A DNA stretch of 46,154 nt from the IMG/VR virus record IMGVR_UViG_3300035703_004055, positions 1-46,154 of that record; one strand, 5' to 3'. Both the position numbers and the translations under genes were made by a program. Positions 6,622-14,633 of this stretch are shown one piece after another (position 1 is the stretch's first letter; each line of letters starts with the position of its first letter). The notes under the pieces were generated by a model. The model was given only the letters and a program-made list of their open reading frames with translations. It had not been told where the DNA came from and searched no databases. This DNA comes from a virus.

Positions 6622-7374
6622 GTGGAGCAACATATTAGAACCCAAGCACAAGCAAAAAAGGATTTTGAAAAAGCATTAAGCAGCTTATCCTACACCAATA
6701 ACAATTGGACAGTATTTGAAGACTTCTTGGACTATACGCTACTGATGCTGAAATGGCAGGATAGAAAAGAAGAATACTTCGATGATTTGAGAAAGCGATA
6801 TCCGAAGGAAGAACAACACAAGCTCTTTGCAGAAGCATTTTACGCACTGGCTGACATTGCAGATAATAATGGCACAGGTTTCTATGATCCGTTTGGTGAT
6901 TACTTCATGGAACACTTTGGTAACAAGTTTAAAGGTCAATTCTTTACTCCGGATTCTGTTACCGAATTCATGGCAGCTATTATAATCGCTGATGATACAC
7001 CGGAAAAGAAAACGGTTTGCGATCCAACCTGCGGAAGTGGACGAACGCTTTTATCGGCGGCTAAGCACAATCGAAATCTAATCTTCTATGGTGCAGATAT
7101 CGATATCAACTGTTGTAAGATGACAGTAATAAATATGATGCTGAATACAATGGTTGGAGAAGTAGCATGGATGGACACATTAAGTATGAAGCATTGGAAA
7201 AGCTGGCACATAAACAAAGTGTACAATGGTGCAGGTTACTTGCCATACTATCAAGTAACCGGACCGGGTGAAACACATTTTATTGAGCGTCTGCAGAGCA
7301 GCTTACAAAGACAAAGTGAAGACGAGAGTAGTAATATAAAAGTTGGCAAAAGACAACAGATTATGCTCTTTTAA
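6622..7374 (+). CDS. N-6 adenine DNA methylase-like protein, HsdM type, probably catalytically altered
   Basis: From the GTG start the protein has 250 residues. The N-terminal half is helical. GQFFTP (about 105-110) and DPTCGSGRTLL (motif I, about 134-144) match the SAM-binding region of HsdM-like N6-adenine methylases, and YGADID follows as motif II. The catalytic motif IV (NPPY/NPPF), expected after VAWMDTLSM, is not visible; the region reads KSWHINKVYNGAGYLPYY. It may bind SAM or DNA without methylating, or use a variant motif. GTG at 6622 is preferred over ATG at 6580 because it starts 7 bases after the upstream stop and removes an unrelated Cys-rich leader. Confidence 0.7.
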   Translation: MEQHIRTQAQAKKDFEKALSSLSYTNNNWTVFEDFLDYTLLMLKWQDRKEEYFDDLRKRYPKEEQHKLFAEAFYALADIADNNGTGFYDPFGDYFMEHFGNKFKGQFFTPDSVTEFMAAIIIADDTPEKKTVCDPTCGSGRTLLSAAKHNRNLIFYGADIDINCCKMTVINMMLNTMVGEVAWMDTLSMKHWKSWHINKVYNGAGYLPYYQVTGPGETHFIERLQSSLQRQSEDESSNIKVGKRQQIMLF

Positions 7375-7432
7375 ATTTTCGGGTTAGAAAAAAAGTCCTG
7401 TAATAGCTCATTATGAAATATTGCAGGCAAAT

Positions 7433-7531
7433 GGAGAGATGGTGAAACGGATAGACGCTCGGCGCTGCACTGCGTTCGATTGCCATCCAAACGGTGCTAA
7501 GGCAATACAGGTTCGAATCCTGTTCTCTCCA
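7433..7531 (+). tRNA. Class II tRNA-like RNA with abnormal anticodon arm
   Basis: Seen directly: acceptor GGAGAGA (7433-7439) pairs with TCTCTCC (7524-7530), with discriminator A7531. A Leu-type D-arm GTG AAACGGATAGA CGC spans 7442-7458. The T-arm is ACAGG TTCGAAT CCTGT (7507-7523). Between them the best anticodon stem is GGCGC/GCGTT (7461-7465 with 7472-7476) closing a 6-base loop TGCACT instead of seven. A 6-bp variable stem ATTGCC/GGCAAT (7479-7484 with 7501-7506) has a long loop. No canonical anticodon can be assigned (GCA if T7466 is taken as position 33). CCA is not encoded. It is either a diverged phage tRNA or a tRNA mimic. Confidence 0.6.
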
Positions 7532-7560
7532 CTGGCTACATAGCGAGTTTTATCGTAACC

Positions 7561-7591
7561 GGGGCTGATGCTCTCATCTGGCCCCCTTTTT
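7561..7591 (+). terminator. Intrinsic terminator after the tRNA-like RNA
   Basis: GGGGC (7561-7565) pairs with GCCCC (7581-7585), with an inner GATG/CATC stem around CTCT. CTTTTT follows at 7586-7591. It closes the transcript of the recombination module and the tRNA-like RNA; the next gene starts 27 bases later. Confidence 0.8.
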
Positions 7592-7617
7592 AAACAGTCA
7601 TTTTTAAACCTACATAT

Positions 7618-8124
7618 ATGAGTAAAATTAGCATCACAAAAGGCAAGCTCCTGAAAGGAGACAAAGTAGTTGTTGAGTTCGAAAAAAGAGACAGCAACAA
7701 TGCCAAACCAACCCATTGTTCCGAAGAGTCTTTTGGTAAACCCCACAAAGATTTAACTACAGCTTTCAATGCCCTGGCACTACATGCCGCTTTATTGGGT
7801 GAGTTTGTAGGCACTGCAATGGTGCCGGATATCGACAACCCCAATCCTGAACTATTCAGAGATTTCACCGTAACCGGCATCACTATTTCCGGTGGCGATG
7901 AAGATAAAGGAGTAGTGATATCTGCGTACAAAACATTGAAGAATGGTAAAACCATGCACTTCAATACACCTAACACAAGATTCTCTGATGAAAGCGAAAA
8001 AGCTTATCCGTTCTTAACGGAGTTAGACGATGCCATCACTTTATGTGAAGATGAATTGAGAGAATACTTGAATGGCAAGGTAGGACCAGACACACAAGGG
8101 TCTTTAGAATTTGAAGCCCAATAA
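7618..8124 (+). CDS. Phage protein of unknown function
   Basis: The 168-residue acidic protein has an N-terminal beta part (ISITKGKLLKGDKVVVEF) and a central segment with TAFNALALHAALLGEF that looks helical. A second beta part (FTVTGITISGGDEDKGVVISA) and a C-terminal helix (ELDDAITLCEDELREYLNG) follow. There is no signal peptide or membrane segment and I do not recognise a catalytic motif. It starts after the terminator at 7561-7591 and precedes the ParB-type gene by 23 bases, probably as the first gene of the replication module. Confidence 0.7.
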   Translation: MSKISITKGKLLKGDKVVVEFEKRDSNNAKPTHCSEESFGKPHKDLTTAFNALALHAALLGEFVGTAMVPDIDNPNPELFRDFTVTGITISGGDEDKGVVISAYKTLKNGKTMHFNTPNTRFSDESEKAYPFLTELDDAITLCEDELREYLNGKVGPDTQGSLEFEAQ

Positions 8125-8147
8125 TTATTTACCCATAAAAAAAAGCC

Positions 8148-9935
8148 ATGCAAAAACAAACTGACTTTCAAAATCTGCCACTAAAAGATATTGTGGCCAG
8201 TCCAACCAACCCACGCAAAACATTTGATACCAGCAAAACCATTGAGTTAGCAGAAAGCATCAAAGAAAAAGGTGTATTGCAACCCATTTTGGTTCGGGAA
8301 AAAGGCAAGAAGTATGAAATTGTTTGCGGAGAGCGACGATTCAGAGCCTCGCAAATGGTACAAACACAAGTTGCCGACAGAACAACCATTCCTGCCATCA
8401 TCAGAGCATTGACAGATCAGGAAGTAAGAGAGATGCAGCTGATTGAAAACTTTCAGCGTGAAGATGTTCACCCAATGGAAGAAGCTGTTGCCATTAAATA
8501 CGCCATCGAGACCGGGCAATACAGTGTTGAGGATCTTATGCATAAAGTAGGAAAGAGCTCCCAATACATTAAACAACGCATGAAATTAAATGCGCTGACA
8601 ACACAATGGCAACAACTGTTTTTCAATAATCGAATTACCATTTCATTGGCTATTCAAATTGCCTTGTTTGCTCCAGATGTGCAATTGCAAATACTGGCTG
8701 ATAGGGTAGATGAAGATGAATTGGAAAGCAAATCTGGCCGAATGATTGAGATTAATGAATATCAGCTTGTTGCTTACCGTGGTAAATTGAGTTTAGCCAA
8801 TTTCGATATCAATGATGCTACGCTTTTGCCTAAAGCCGGAGCTTGTAGTAATTGCTTGTACAATACAGCTTGTGCCGGTTTATTTCCGGATGATGAATTA
8901 AATGCAAGGTGTACGAACATTACCTGCTTTCAGGAAAAAACCAATTTGTTTTTTGAAAACGAACTGCAGGTGGCTAAAGAGATTCCGGGTATCATTTTCG
9001 TTTCTAATTACTTCGGCAGATTTGAAGATAAAAAGCTGGTGCAATCATTACAGGCTGATGGGTTTGATCTACTTGATAGAAATGCTTTCAACAAACTAGA
9101 AAAGCCGGAGCAACCCGATTGGGAAGAATGGAAGGAGGATAATGATTATAACGATATGACCGACGATGAAAAGGTTGAATGCAAAGAAGGTTTTGATGAA
9201 GCCGTTGCAGAATGGGAGAATGATTGTTATAGCTACCAGCGTTCAATTGAATCTGGCAAGTATAAAAAAGCTTTTATCATCGAAGGTACTGACAGAGGTA
9301 AGTATTGTTACATTCAATTGACCGGTAAAAAATCAGCCAACACCGAAACACCTAAAAAATTAGACACCACTGCTGATACGGTAACGGTTGAAGATATCGA
9401 TCAAGAAATTGAACGCATTCGCAGCAAGGAAAAAAGGTCAAAAGAAATTGACGAAAACAAGATTTGGGACCAGCTAAAAAATCACTACTCTCCGTTCAAT
9501 AATGTTCCGCTATTAAGTGGCGACTTAAAGCAGGTAGAAAGAAGAGCCATTTGCCAAGCGATGTACAATAAACTCACGTACACTGGTCAAAGAGATTTCG
9601 TAAAGCTGTTTAATATTAAACAGAGTAGAAAAAACTATGCAGAAGTTATAGTGATTCCGGAACTCGATGAAAAGACGTTTCTGTCTATGCTGCGGTTTTA
9701 TATGCTAGATGTTTTGCCGCCTACCATGTTATATACCGGTTACAATGCTGATGCTGCTGTCTGCATAGAAATAGCTCAACAATACTTCCCAACGGTATTG
9801 AGTGATATCGAAAATACCATTTCAGAGAAATCGGAGAAAAGGGAAAAGAAAGTAGCGCAGCGTATTGCCGAGTTACAAGCACAGAAAAAAGGATTGAAAA
9901 AATCAGAACCTAAAAAACCAGCCAAAGCCAAATAA
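8148..9935 (+). CDS. ParB/Spo0J-type nuclease-CTPase-fold protein
   Basis: Residues 8-110 form a ParB N-terminal domain with both nucleotide-binding boxes: GERRFRAS (61-68) and ENFQRED (100-106). A central HTH region follows (about 125-155, DLMHKVGKSSQYIKQRMKLN). Five Cys (C233, C236, C242, C255, C260) could bind a metal. The C-terminal 300 residues are charged and unassigned. At 595 residues it is about twice a chromosomal ParB, and no ParA is present, so plasmid-like partition is unlikely. In phages such proteins sit in replication modules and may act as DNA-loading clamps or regulators; this role is inferred. Confidence 0.8.
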   Translation: MQKQTDFQNLPLKDIVASPTNPRKTFDTSKTIELAESIKEKGVLQPILVREKGKKYEIVCGERRFRASQMVQTQVADRTTIPAIIRALTDQEVREMQLIENFQREDVHPMEEAVAIKYAIETGQYSVEDLMHKVGKSSQYIKQRMKLNALTTQWQQLFFNNRITISLAIQIALFAPDVQLQILADRVDEDELESKSGRMIEINEYQLVAYRGKLSLANFDINDATLLPKAGACSNCLYNTACAGLFPDDELNARCTNITCFQEKTNLFFENELQVAKEIPGIIFVSNYFGRFEDKKLVQSLQADGFDLLDRNAFNKLEKPEQPDWEEWKEDNDYNDMTDDEKVECKEGFDEAVAEWENDCYSYQRSIESGKYKKAFIIEGTDRGKYCYIQLTGKKSANTETPKKLDTTADTVTVEDIDQEIERIRSKEKRSKEIDENKIWDQLKNHYSPFNNVPLLSGDLKQVERRAICQAMYNKLTYTGQRDFVKLFNIKQSRKNYAEVIVIPELDEKTFLSMLRFYMLDVLPPTMLYTGYNADAAVCIEIAQQYFPTVLSDIENTISEKSEKREKKVAQRIAELQAQKKGLKKSEPKKPAKAK

Positions 9936-9937
9936 GC

Positions 9938-10156
9938 ATGAGCCCGGAGCAGTTGGCATATTACGAAAAACTTCACAGCCTAGTGAGCCGTATGAGAACG
10001 GCTCATTGGGAGGCGAAGAAGTATCGCAGTCGTTCTGCTGCAGATAAAGAATATCGTCTGGGTTTAGAGATTGACAAACTGGTGAGATCAGAAAACTTAA
10101 AGCGAAAAAAGCTATCCAATGAGCAAGACAAGCAGTTTAACCAAACGTCAAATTAA
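9938..10156 (+). CDS. Small basic phage protein
   Basis: The 72-residue protein is helical and strongly charged (YYEKLHSLVSRMRTAHWEAK; KLVRSENLKRKKLSNEQ), typical of small nucleic-acid-binding phage proteins. No family is recognised. It begins two bases after the ParB-type gene and overlaps the HNH gene by 38 bases in a different frame, so the C-terminus shares DNA with the start of the next protein. Confidence 0.55.
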   Translation: MSPEQLAYYEKLHSLVSRMRTAHWEAKKYRSRSAADKEYRLGLEIDKLVRSENLKRKKLSNEQDKQFNQTSN

Positions 10157-10985
10157 CTATATCACTAAGAATAGTAAGTTAATGAGCGGAAGTGATATCG
10201 CTGATCACTTAGGCATAGGAAGGTCTATAGTTAACAGATATATCCGTAAGCACAATATTGGTCCATCTAAAGATCAGATTTACAAATGGAGAGGTGAGAA
10301 ATTACACAAACCAATGACTAAGTCGGAAAAAAGATATATCAAAAACAACATTGCTCACCAAAGCATAAAAACAATTGCTAAGGCATTGCACAGGACAGCC
10401 AATTATGTTTCTGCAGTTGCCAAAGAAATGGGCTTTGAGGCATTGATTCAGGAAAAGCAATTGAATAGTTTTTTCCAAAAAGGAATGATTCCGGTTAATA
10501 AAGGAATGAAGCAGTCTGAATACATGTCTGCAGAAGCAATCAGTAAGAGTTTAAGGAGTCGTTTCCAAAAAGGAAACATCCCGCACAACACAAAACCAAG
10601 AGATGGTGTGATATCAATCAGAACAGACCATGTTAATAGAAAGGGGAAGCAATACAAATGGATAAGGCTTGCCCCCGGTAAATGGGAGCTATACCATAAG
10701 TATTTGTGGGAAGTTAAAAACGGGAAAGTTCCGAAAGGCCATTGCTTATGGTTTAAAGATGGCAACCCTTTGAATTGTAAGCTTAGTAACCTAGAACTGA
10801 TTACTAGAAAAGAAAACTACCTCAGAAACTCCGGAAGCTTAAACCTAACAGATGCCTATGTAGCGCATGCGATTGCCGGAAAAAACAAAAGCATCAAAGC
10901 AGAAATAGCTGCAGACAAAAATTTGATCGCCATTAAAAGAACCCAATTACAATTACGCCGTAAAATCAAGCAACATGAACAGTAA
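10119..10985 (+). CDS. HNH endonuclease with N-terminal HTH repeats
   Basis: Two HTH-like segments occupy the first 100 residues (SGSDIADHLGIGRSIVNRYI; QSIKTIAKALHRTANYVSAV). Two copies of a short FQKGxIP motif follow (FQKGMIPVNKG, FQKGNIPHNTK). The C-terminal part carries an HNH_3 pattern: YHKYLWEVKNGKVPKGHCLWF, then KDGNPLNC, then SNLELITRKEN. This layout resembles phage HNH proteins and free-standing homing endonucleases that cut DNA near their own locus. It lies between the ParB-type and initiator genes and overlaps both neighbours, so it looks fixed in the operon rather than a recent insertion. Confidence 0.78.
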   Translation: MSKTSSLTKRQINYITKNSKLMSGSDIADHLGIGRSIVNRYIRKHNIGPSKDQIYKWRGEKLHKPMTKSEKRYIKNNIAHQSIKTIAKALHRTANYVSAVAKEMGFEALIQEKQLNSFFQKGMIPVNKGMKQSEYMSAEAISKSLRSRFQKGNIPHNTKPRDGVISIRTDHVNRKGKQYKWIRLAPGKWELYHKYLWEVKNGKVPKGHCLWFKDGNPLNCKLSNLELITRKENYLRNSGSLNLTDAYVAHAIAGKNKSIKAEIAADKNLIAIKRTQLQLRRKIKQHEQ

Positions 10986-11421
10986 AACAATTGGTGCTAA
11001 GCTTAACAACATGAAAGGCAAGAGCTTTGAATATGCCAAACAAATCCATACCGTAACACAAGTTTCTATTGATACGGATAAAGAAGAATTCACCATTAAG
11101 ACTGATAAGAACAGCTTTACTCGAAAGTTTGAAAATGCAGAAGCTTTTCTCAAGTACTGGTACGAGCAACCTGAAAACCTTGCTATTGAAAAAGCAGCAG
11201 CACAGTTGCCTAAGCAGCAAGAGTTGCAACATCCTGAAGCTGTATTTGCTAGTAATGCACTATCAAATGAACTGATTAATATACTGAAGGATAATATTGA
11301 AAAAGTATCTAAGAATGCCACCTACATCAACCAAGCTAAAGCAGTTGATAAAAGCGTGGATACGATTTTAAAAGTAAAAAAGTTGCAGCTAGAAATGTAC
11401 AAGGCCATCAATTCAAAATAG
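10975..11421 (+). CDS. Phage protein of unknown function
   Basis: The 148-residue protein starts within the last 11 bases of the HNH gene. The N-terminal 60 residues look alpha/beta (QVSIDTDKEEFTIKTDKNSF). A Gln-rich middle segment (AAAQLPKQQELQHPE) and a long C-terminal helix with Lys and Asn follow. No domain is recognised. A gap of 54 bases without signals separates it from the initiator gene. Its place in the operon suggests a replication-related helper, which cannot be confirmed from sequence. Confidence 0.65.
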   Translation: MNSKTIGAKLNNMKGKSFEYAKQIHTVTQVSIDTDKEEFTIKTDKNSFTRKFENAEAFLKYWYEQPENLAIEKAAAQLPKQQELQHPEAVFASNALSNELINILKDNIEKVSKNATYINQAKAVDKSVDTILKVKKLQLEMYKAINSK

Positions 11422-11475
11422 TAATTGGCTATCACCAATTACCAGCAATGATTAACCGTATTACCTACAAACAAA

Positions 11476-12354
11476 ATGAGCAAAAAAGATGAAAAGCTCA
11501 GTAATTTCTTACCTATCAATCGAAAGTTATTCAGCCACTGGTTGTGGACAGAAAAACGTTCGTACTCCAATGCGGAAGCTTTCCTCTGGCTTATCAAAGA
11601 GGCAAGATTTGAAGCTGCGGTGGCCACTGAGCTGATAGGTGGCAAAATGGTGCATTGGAATAGAGGCGAATTACCGGCGAGTTTAAGATACCTGGCAGAT
11701 TCTTGGGGATGGGAGAAAAACAGAGTAGACAGGTTTTTAAAAATTCTTGAAAAAGAGAAAATGATAAGCCGCCGGTTAGATCAAGGCCAAACCATCATCA
11801 GATTGATTAATTACGATGCTCACAACGGGAAAAAGCAAGATTTGGGACAGCAAACGGGACAGGTTAAAGAGCCACAGGTAAGCGTTTCGGCAGAATCATG
11901 GGACAGCAAACGGGACAGTGACGGGACAGCGACGGGACAGCGACGAGACAAAACTAATATAGTTAATAAAGAAGAAGAAGGAAAAGAGTCTCGTGGCACA
12001 GCCACGCACCCAGCCCCTACGGAAGAAGAACAAAAGTTGTTTTCCGGCTTCCAGTTATGGATTACGCAAAACGCACCCAGGGTAGCACAAATGAAAGAAC
12101 CTTTCACCATTAGGGAGTTTATAAAACTCCGAGCAACAACAGACAAAGAAAAGGTTAAAGACCTGCTTATGCAGATGCATAATTGGGAACCATTATTGAG
12201 AAAGAACAGATCAGCTTATCTGACCATTAAAAAATGGGTAAAGCTTGATGACAACAGAAACAATAACAACCCCACTAACAACAGAACAGATGATGAGTAC
12301 AAACGAAACAGACAATTGGAAGAAGAAAAGGCAAAAGCCAAGTATTCCGCTTGA
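11476..12354 (+). CDS. Replication initiator / helicase loader, lambda O-like
   Basis: Residues 10-110 look like a winged-helix DNA-binding domain (SNAEAFLWLIKEARFE; SWGWEKNRVDRFLKILEKEK; ISRRLDQGQTIIRLINY). This is the layout of phage replisome organisers. A polar linker rich in Gln, Asp and Gly (about 115-180) is encoded by the iteron array. The C-terminal part (about 185-270) is helical with FTIREFIKLRATTDKEK and YLTIKKWV, a pattern of primosome/DnaT-like and DnaB-binding regions. The DnaB helicase gene overlaps its end, as in lambda O-P type modules. Origin DNA inside the initiator gene is the known arrangement for such proteins. Confidence 0.78.
   Translation: MSKKDEKLSNFLPINRKLFSHWLWTEKRSYSNAEAFLWLIKEARFEAAVATELIGGKMVHWNRGELPASLRYLADSWGWEKNRVDRFLKILEKEKMISRRLDQGQTIIRLINYDAHNGKKQDLGQQTGQVKEPQVSVSAESWDSKRDSDGTATGQRRDKTNIVNKEEEGKESRGTATHPAPTEEEQKLFSGFQLWITQNAPRVAQMKEPFTIREFIKLRATTDKEKVKDLLMQMHNWEPLLRKNRSAYLTIKKWVKLDDNRNNNNPTNNRTDDEYKRNRQLEEEKAKAKYSA
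11844..11951 (+). repeat. Iteron array inside the initiator gene, likely replication origin
   Basis: GGGACAG occurs at 11844, 11856, 11900, 11912, 11923 and 11934, with a degenerate copy at 11945. Spacings are 11-12 bp, or 44 bp between the two clusters. The 19-mer GGGACAGCAAACGGGACAG occurs twice (11844-11862, 11900-11918) but is translated in different frames, so it is conserved as DNA, not protein. An A+T-rich, purine-rich stretch (11950-11990) follows and could be the unwinding region. Iterons within an initiator gene are the lambda-type origin layout. Confidence 0.7.
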
Positions 12355-13786
12355 CACATTGGTCTATGGCAAAGTGCCACCACAGGCGAAAGAATTAGAA
12401 GATGCTGTACTAGGAACATCAATGGTAAACGTTGCAGCTGCTGAAATTATGATTGATTTACTAAAACCCCAATCGTTTTACGTAGATGCCAATCAGCTGA
12501 TTTTTAAAGCCATCAAATACCTGCATGATCAAAATGTTGTGCCGGATATATTGGTCGTAGTACAACGGTTAAAAGCTACTGAAGAATTAGAGCTGGTTGG
12601 TGGTCCCTATGCTATCACAAAATTAACCAATCAAACAACCGCCAATGTTGAAACCTATTGCCAAATCATTCAGCAAAAGTTTATACAGCGTGAAATGATT
12701 CGCTTTGGCGGAGAGATTATTAATGAGGCTTACGAAGAAAGTACAGATGCTTTTGTACTGCTCGATCACGCAGAAGCCAATTTTACGGCCATTACGCAGG
12801 GCAATATGCGTGGGGATGGGTATAAGACCTCCGCAGCTATTGCAATGGAAAGAGTAAGCCGTATTGAAACGCTACGGGCAAATAAAAACCATCTTACCGG
12901 AGTACCAACTGGTTTTAGGCCTTTAGATATCACTACAAATGGTTGGCAGCCTACAGATTTAATCATTATTGCTGCTCGTCCATCGGTGGGTAAAACTGCT
13001 TTTGCTTTAAACCTAGCCCGTAATGCAATGATTTCTTCCATCAAACCAACACCAGTCGGCTTCTTTTCCTTAGAAATGAGTAGTGGTCAATTGATTGACC
13101 GGGTAATCAGCTGTGAAGGCAAAGTAGAGCTGGAGCAAATCACCTCCGGCAAGTTTATTAACGATGAAGCTTATCATCAATTCAGGAAGAGTGCAGAAGT
13201 GGTTTCCAATTATCCATTCTATGTTGATGATACACCGGCTTTAAATATTTCTGAGTTTAAAAGCAGAGCTCGGCAAATGGTAAGAAAGCATAAGGTTGGG
13301 TTAATCATTGTCGATTACCTGCAGCTGATGAGTGGGAAAACCGATGATGTAAGAGTTAGGGAACAAGAAATTAGCAGCATTTCAAGAAATCTAAAGTCAT
13401 TGGCAAAGGAATTGAAGGTTCCCATCATTGCATTGAGCCAATTAAGTAGGGCACTCGAAAAAGAAAAACGAGATCCTCAATTGAGTGACTTACGGGAGTC
13501 AGGAAGCATTGAACAAGATGCAGATATTGTAATGTTTATCACCAGACCCGATTATCAAAAGACTAGCGGAGAAATAGACCCAATGTTAAAGCATTGTATT
13601 GATCTCCATATTAAGAAACATAGGTCCGGAAAGCTAGATAAAGTGCCATTGTATGCAGTGTTATCTATTCAAAAGTGTTTTGACCTAGAACAGTTTAAAG
13701 ATTACAAAGCCATGCAGTCTTTACCTCAAGGTAACTGGGCACCAATGCCAACAAGATTAGATGATGATGAAGATTTACCATTCTAA
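12290..13786 (+). CDS. dnaB: Replicative DNA helicase, DnaB family
   Basis: It has an N-terminal DnaB domain with the start of the conserved pattern VPPQAKELEDAVLGT, and a RecA-like C-terminal motor. Walker A is ARPSVGKT, Walker B is LIIVDYLQLM, followed by ALSQLSRALE and the SDLRESGSIEQDADIV signature. It unwinds DNA at the replication fork as a hexamer. The frame is open from an ATG at 12245, but the tandem ATGs at 12290/12293 are preferred because they shorten the overlap with the initiator and still retain all conserved domain. The protein ends in DDDEDLPF, which is like the SSB C-terminal tip and unusual for DnaB. Confidence 0.93.
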   Translation: MMSTNETDNWKKKRQKPSIPLDTLVYGKVPPQAKELEDAVLGTSMVNVAAAEIMIDLLKPQSFYVDANQLIFKAIKYLHDQNVVPDILVVVQRLKATEELELVGGPYAITKLTNQTTANVETYCQIIQQKFIQREMIRFGGEIINEAYEESTDAFVLLDHAEANFTAITQGNMRGDGYKTSAAIAMERVSRIETLRANKNHLTGVPTGFRPLDITTNGWQPTDLIIIAARPSVGKTAFALNLARNAMISSIKPTPVGFFSLEMSSGQLIDRVISCEGKVELEQITSGKFINDEAYHQFRKSAEVVSNYPFYVDDTPALNISEFKSRARQMVRKHKVGLIIVDYLQLMSGKTDDVRVREQEISSISRNLKSLAKELKVPIIALSQLSRALEKEKRDPQLSDLRESGSIEQDADIVMFITRPDYQKTSGEIDPMLKHCIDLHIKKHRSGKLDKVPLYAVLSIQKCFDLEQFKDYKAMQSLPQGNWAPMPTRLDDDEDLPF

Positions 13787-13795
13787 AAACAAGCT

Positions 13796-14047
13796 ATGAA
13801 TCAGAATAATGAAAGGCCTTCTTTTTCATTGCCCGTAAAGATGCAGGCAGATGTTAGTCCTATAGTGTTAAAAACAGCAGCCAAATTATATGCAGACATA
13901 AAGCGGCAAATGCAGTTGGTGGTTAATGATAGGCCCATAGATTTCGATAGAAAGTTTATTCAAAGTTTAGAAAACCTATATCAATCAGGTTTTAATAACG
14001 GACTCAAAACAATGGATAGGCTGCATAAAAAAGTAGATAATGGCTAA
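13796..14047 (+). CDS. Small phage protein of unknown function
   Basis: The 83-residue protein is mainly helical with amphipathic segments (LKTAAKLYADIKRQMQLVV; KFIQSLENLYQSGFNNGL). No known domain is seen. It starts 9 bases after the helicase stop and overlaps the next gene by 8 bases, so it is part of the same transcription unit. Its size and position fit a helicase or primosome accessory protein, but that is only contextual. Confidence 0.65.
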   Translation: MNQNNERPSFSLPVKMQADVSPIVLKTAAKLYADIKRQMQLVVNDRPIDFDRKFIQSLENLYQSGFNNGLKTMDRLHKKVDNG

Positions 14048-14447
14048 GCGATGGAGTATGGCTGATGTACAGCAATTGGCAAATAAAGGTGTAAAGGTGA
14101 TAGGTGTAACACCTGTTTTACCAAAGGTAAAGCGATTGAAACAGGAGCCTAAAGGATTGAAGGATATCAAACAGGTATTGACCATTTTGGGTATTCCTTT
14201 TGAAACGGAACATCGCTTTCATGAGTACAGGAAGTTTCGATTTGATGTTGCCTTGATAGAACATAAGATCGCTGTAGAATATGAGGGTATTTTTTCTGAC
14301 AAAAGCCGACACACATCGGTTAAAGGTTATAACCGGGATATGGAAAAATACAATTTGGCACAAGCTTTAGGCTGGAGGGTGTTGCGCTACTCTGCAGCTA
14401 CTTACAAAGACTTTATTATTGATTTAAAACAAATGATTGAATTATGA
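14040..14447 (+). CDS. PD-(D/E)XK endonuclease, DUF559/VSR-like
   Basis: The 135-residue protein shows the nuclease core in order: EHRFHEYRKFRFDVAL (catalytic Asp in FRFD), IAVEYEG (Glu of the ExE/ExK position), then a SRH/GYNRDMEKYNLAQ helix and GWRVLRYSA. This resembles the very-short-patch-repair and DUF559 endonucleases. In phages such small nucleases can serve as Holliday-junction or flap resolvases. The first 45 residues are basic and may bind DNA. It overlaps the small gene upstream by 8 bases and the membrane peptide gene downstream by 4 bases. Confidence 0.7.
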   Translation: MAKRWSMADVQQLANKGVKVIGVTPVLPKVKRLKQEPKGLKDIKQVLTILGIPFETEHRFHEYRKFRFDVALIEHKIAVEYEGIFSDKSRHTSVKGYNRDMEKYNLAQALGWRVLRYSAATYKDFIIDLKQMIEL

Positions 14448-14617
14448 AACCTGTATTACCTGTAGAAGTTATTGTCTTGCTTTTTGTCTTAGTTGTTGTC
14501 ATCGTTTTTGTCATTGTTTTTCTGGCCATGCTGTATTATAAAAGGCTTTGCAAAATAGATAAGGAGTTAAAGCAGAAGTATGACGATTTGCATTCCTGTG
14601 TAGAAGATCATTATTAA
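14444..14617 (+). CDS. Small single-pass membrane protein, 57 residues
   Basis: An ATG overlapping the endonuclease stop codon (ATGA) opens a frame with a very hydrophobic Val/Leu/Phe-rich helix (about residues 9-30), then YYKRLCKIDKELKQKYDD and a short acidic tail. The positive-inside pattern suggests a cytoplasmic C-terminus. The overlap with the upstream stop and the clear membrane helix support it as a real gene although it is short. Function unknown. It is one of several tiny membrane proteins in this phage. Confidence 0.6.
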   Translation: MKPVLPVEVIVLLFVLVVVIVFVIVFLAMLYYKRLCKIDKELKQKYDDLHSCVEDHY

Positions 14618-14633
14618 TACAAATACGAACATC

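Noticed and set aside
7411-7746. Leftward frame across the tRNA-like RNA
   Set aside because: It covers the tRNA-like stems and terminator on the opposite strand and the start of a real gene; it looks like a shadow.
11844-11951. Repeat array considered as a CRISPR
   Set aside because: Units of 7 bp at 11-12 bp intervals inside an initiator gene have no spacers of CRISPR size. An origin iteron array fits better.
12245-12289. Earlier ATG for the DnaB helicase
   Set aside because: It enlarges the overlap with the initiator and adds Thr-rich residues outside the conserved domain. It cannot be excluded.
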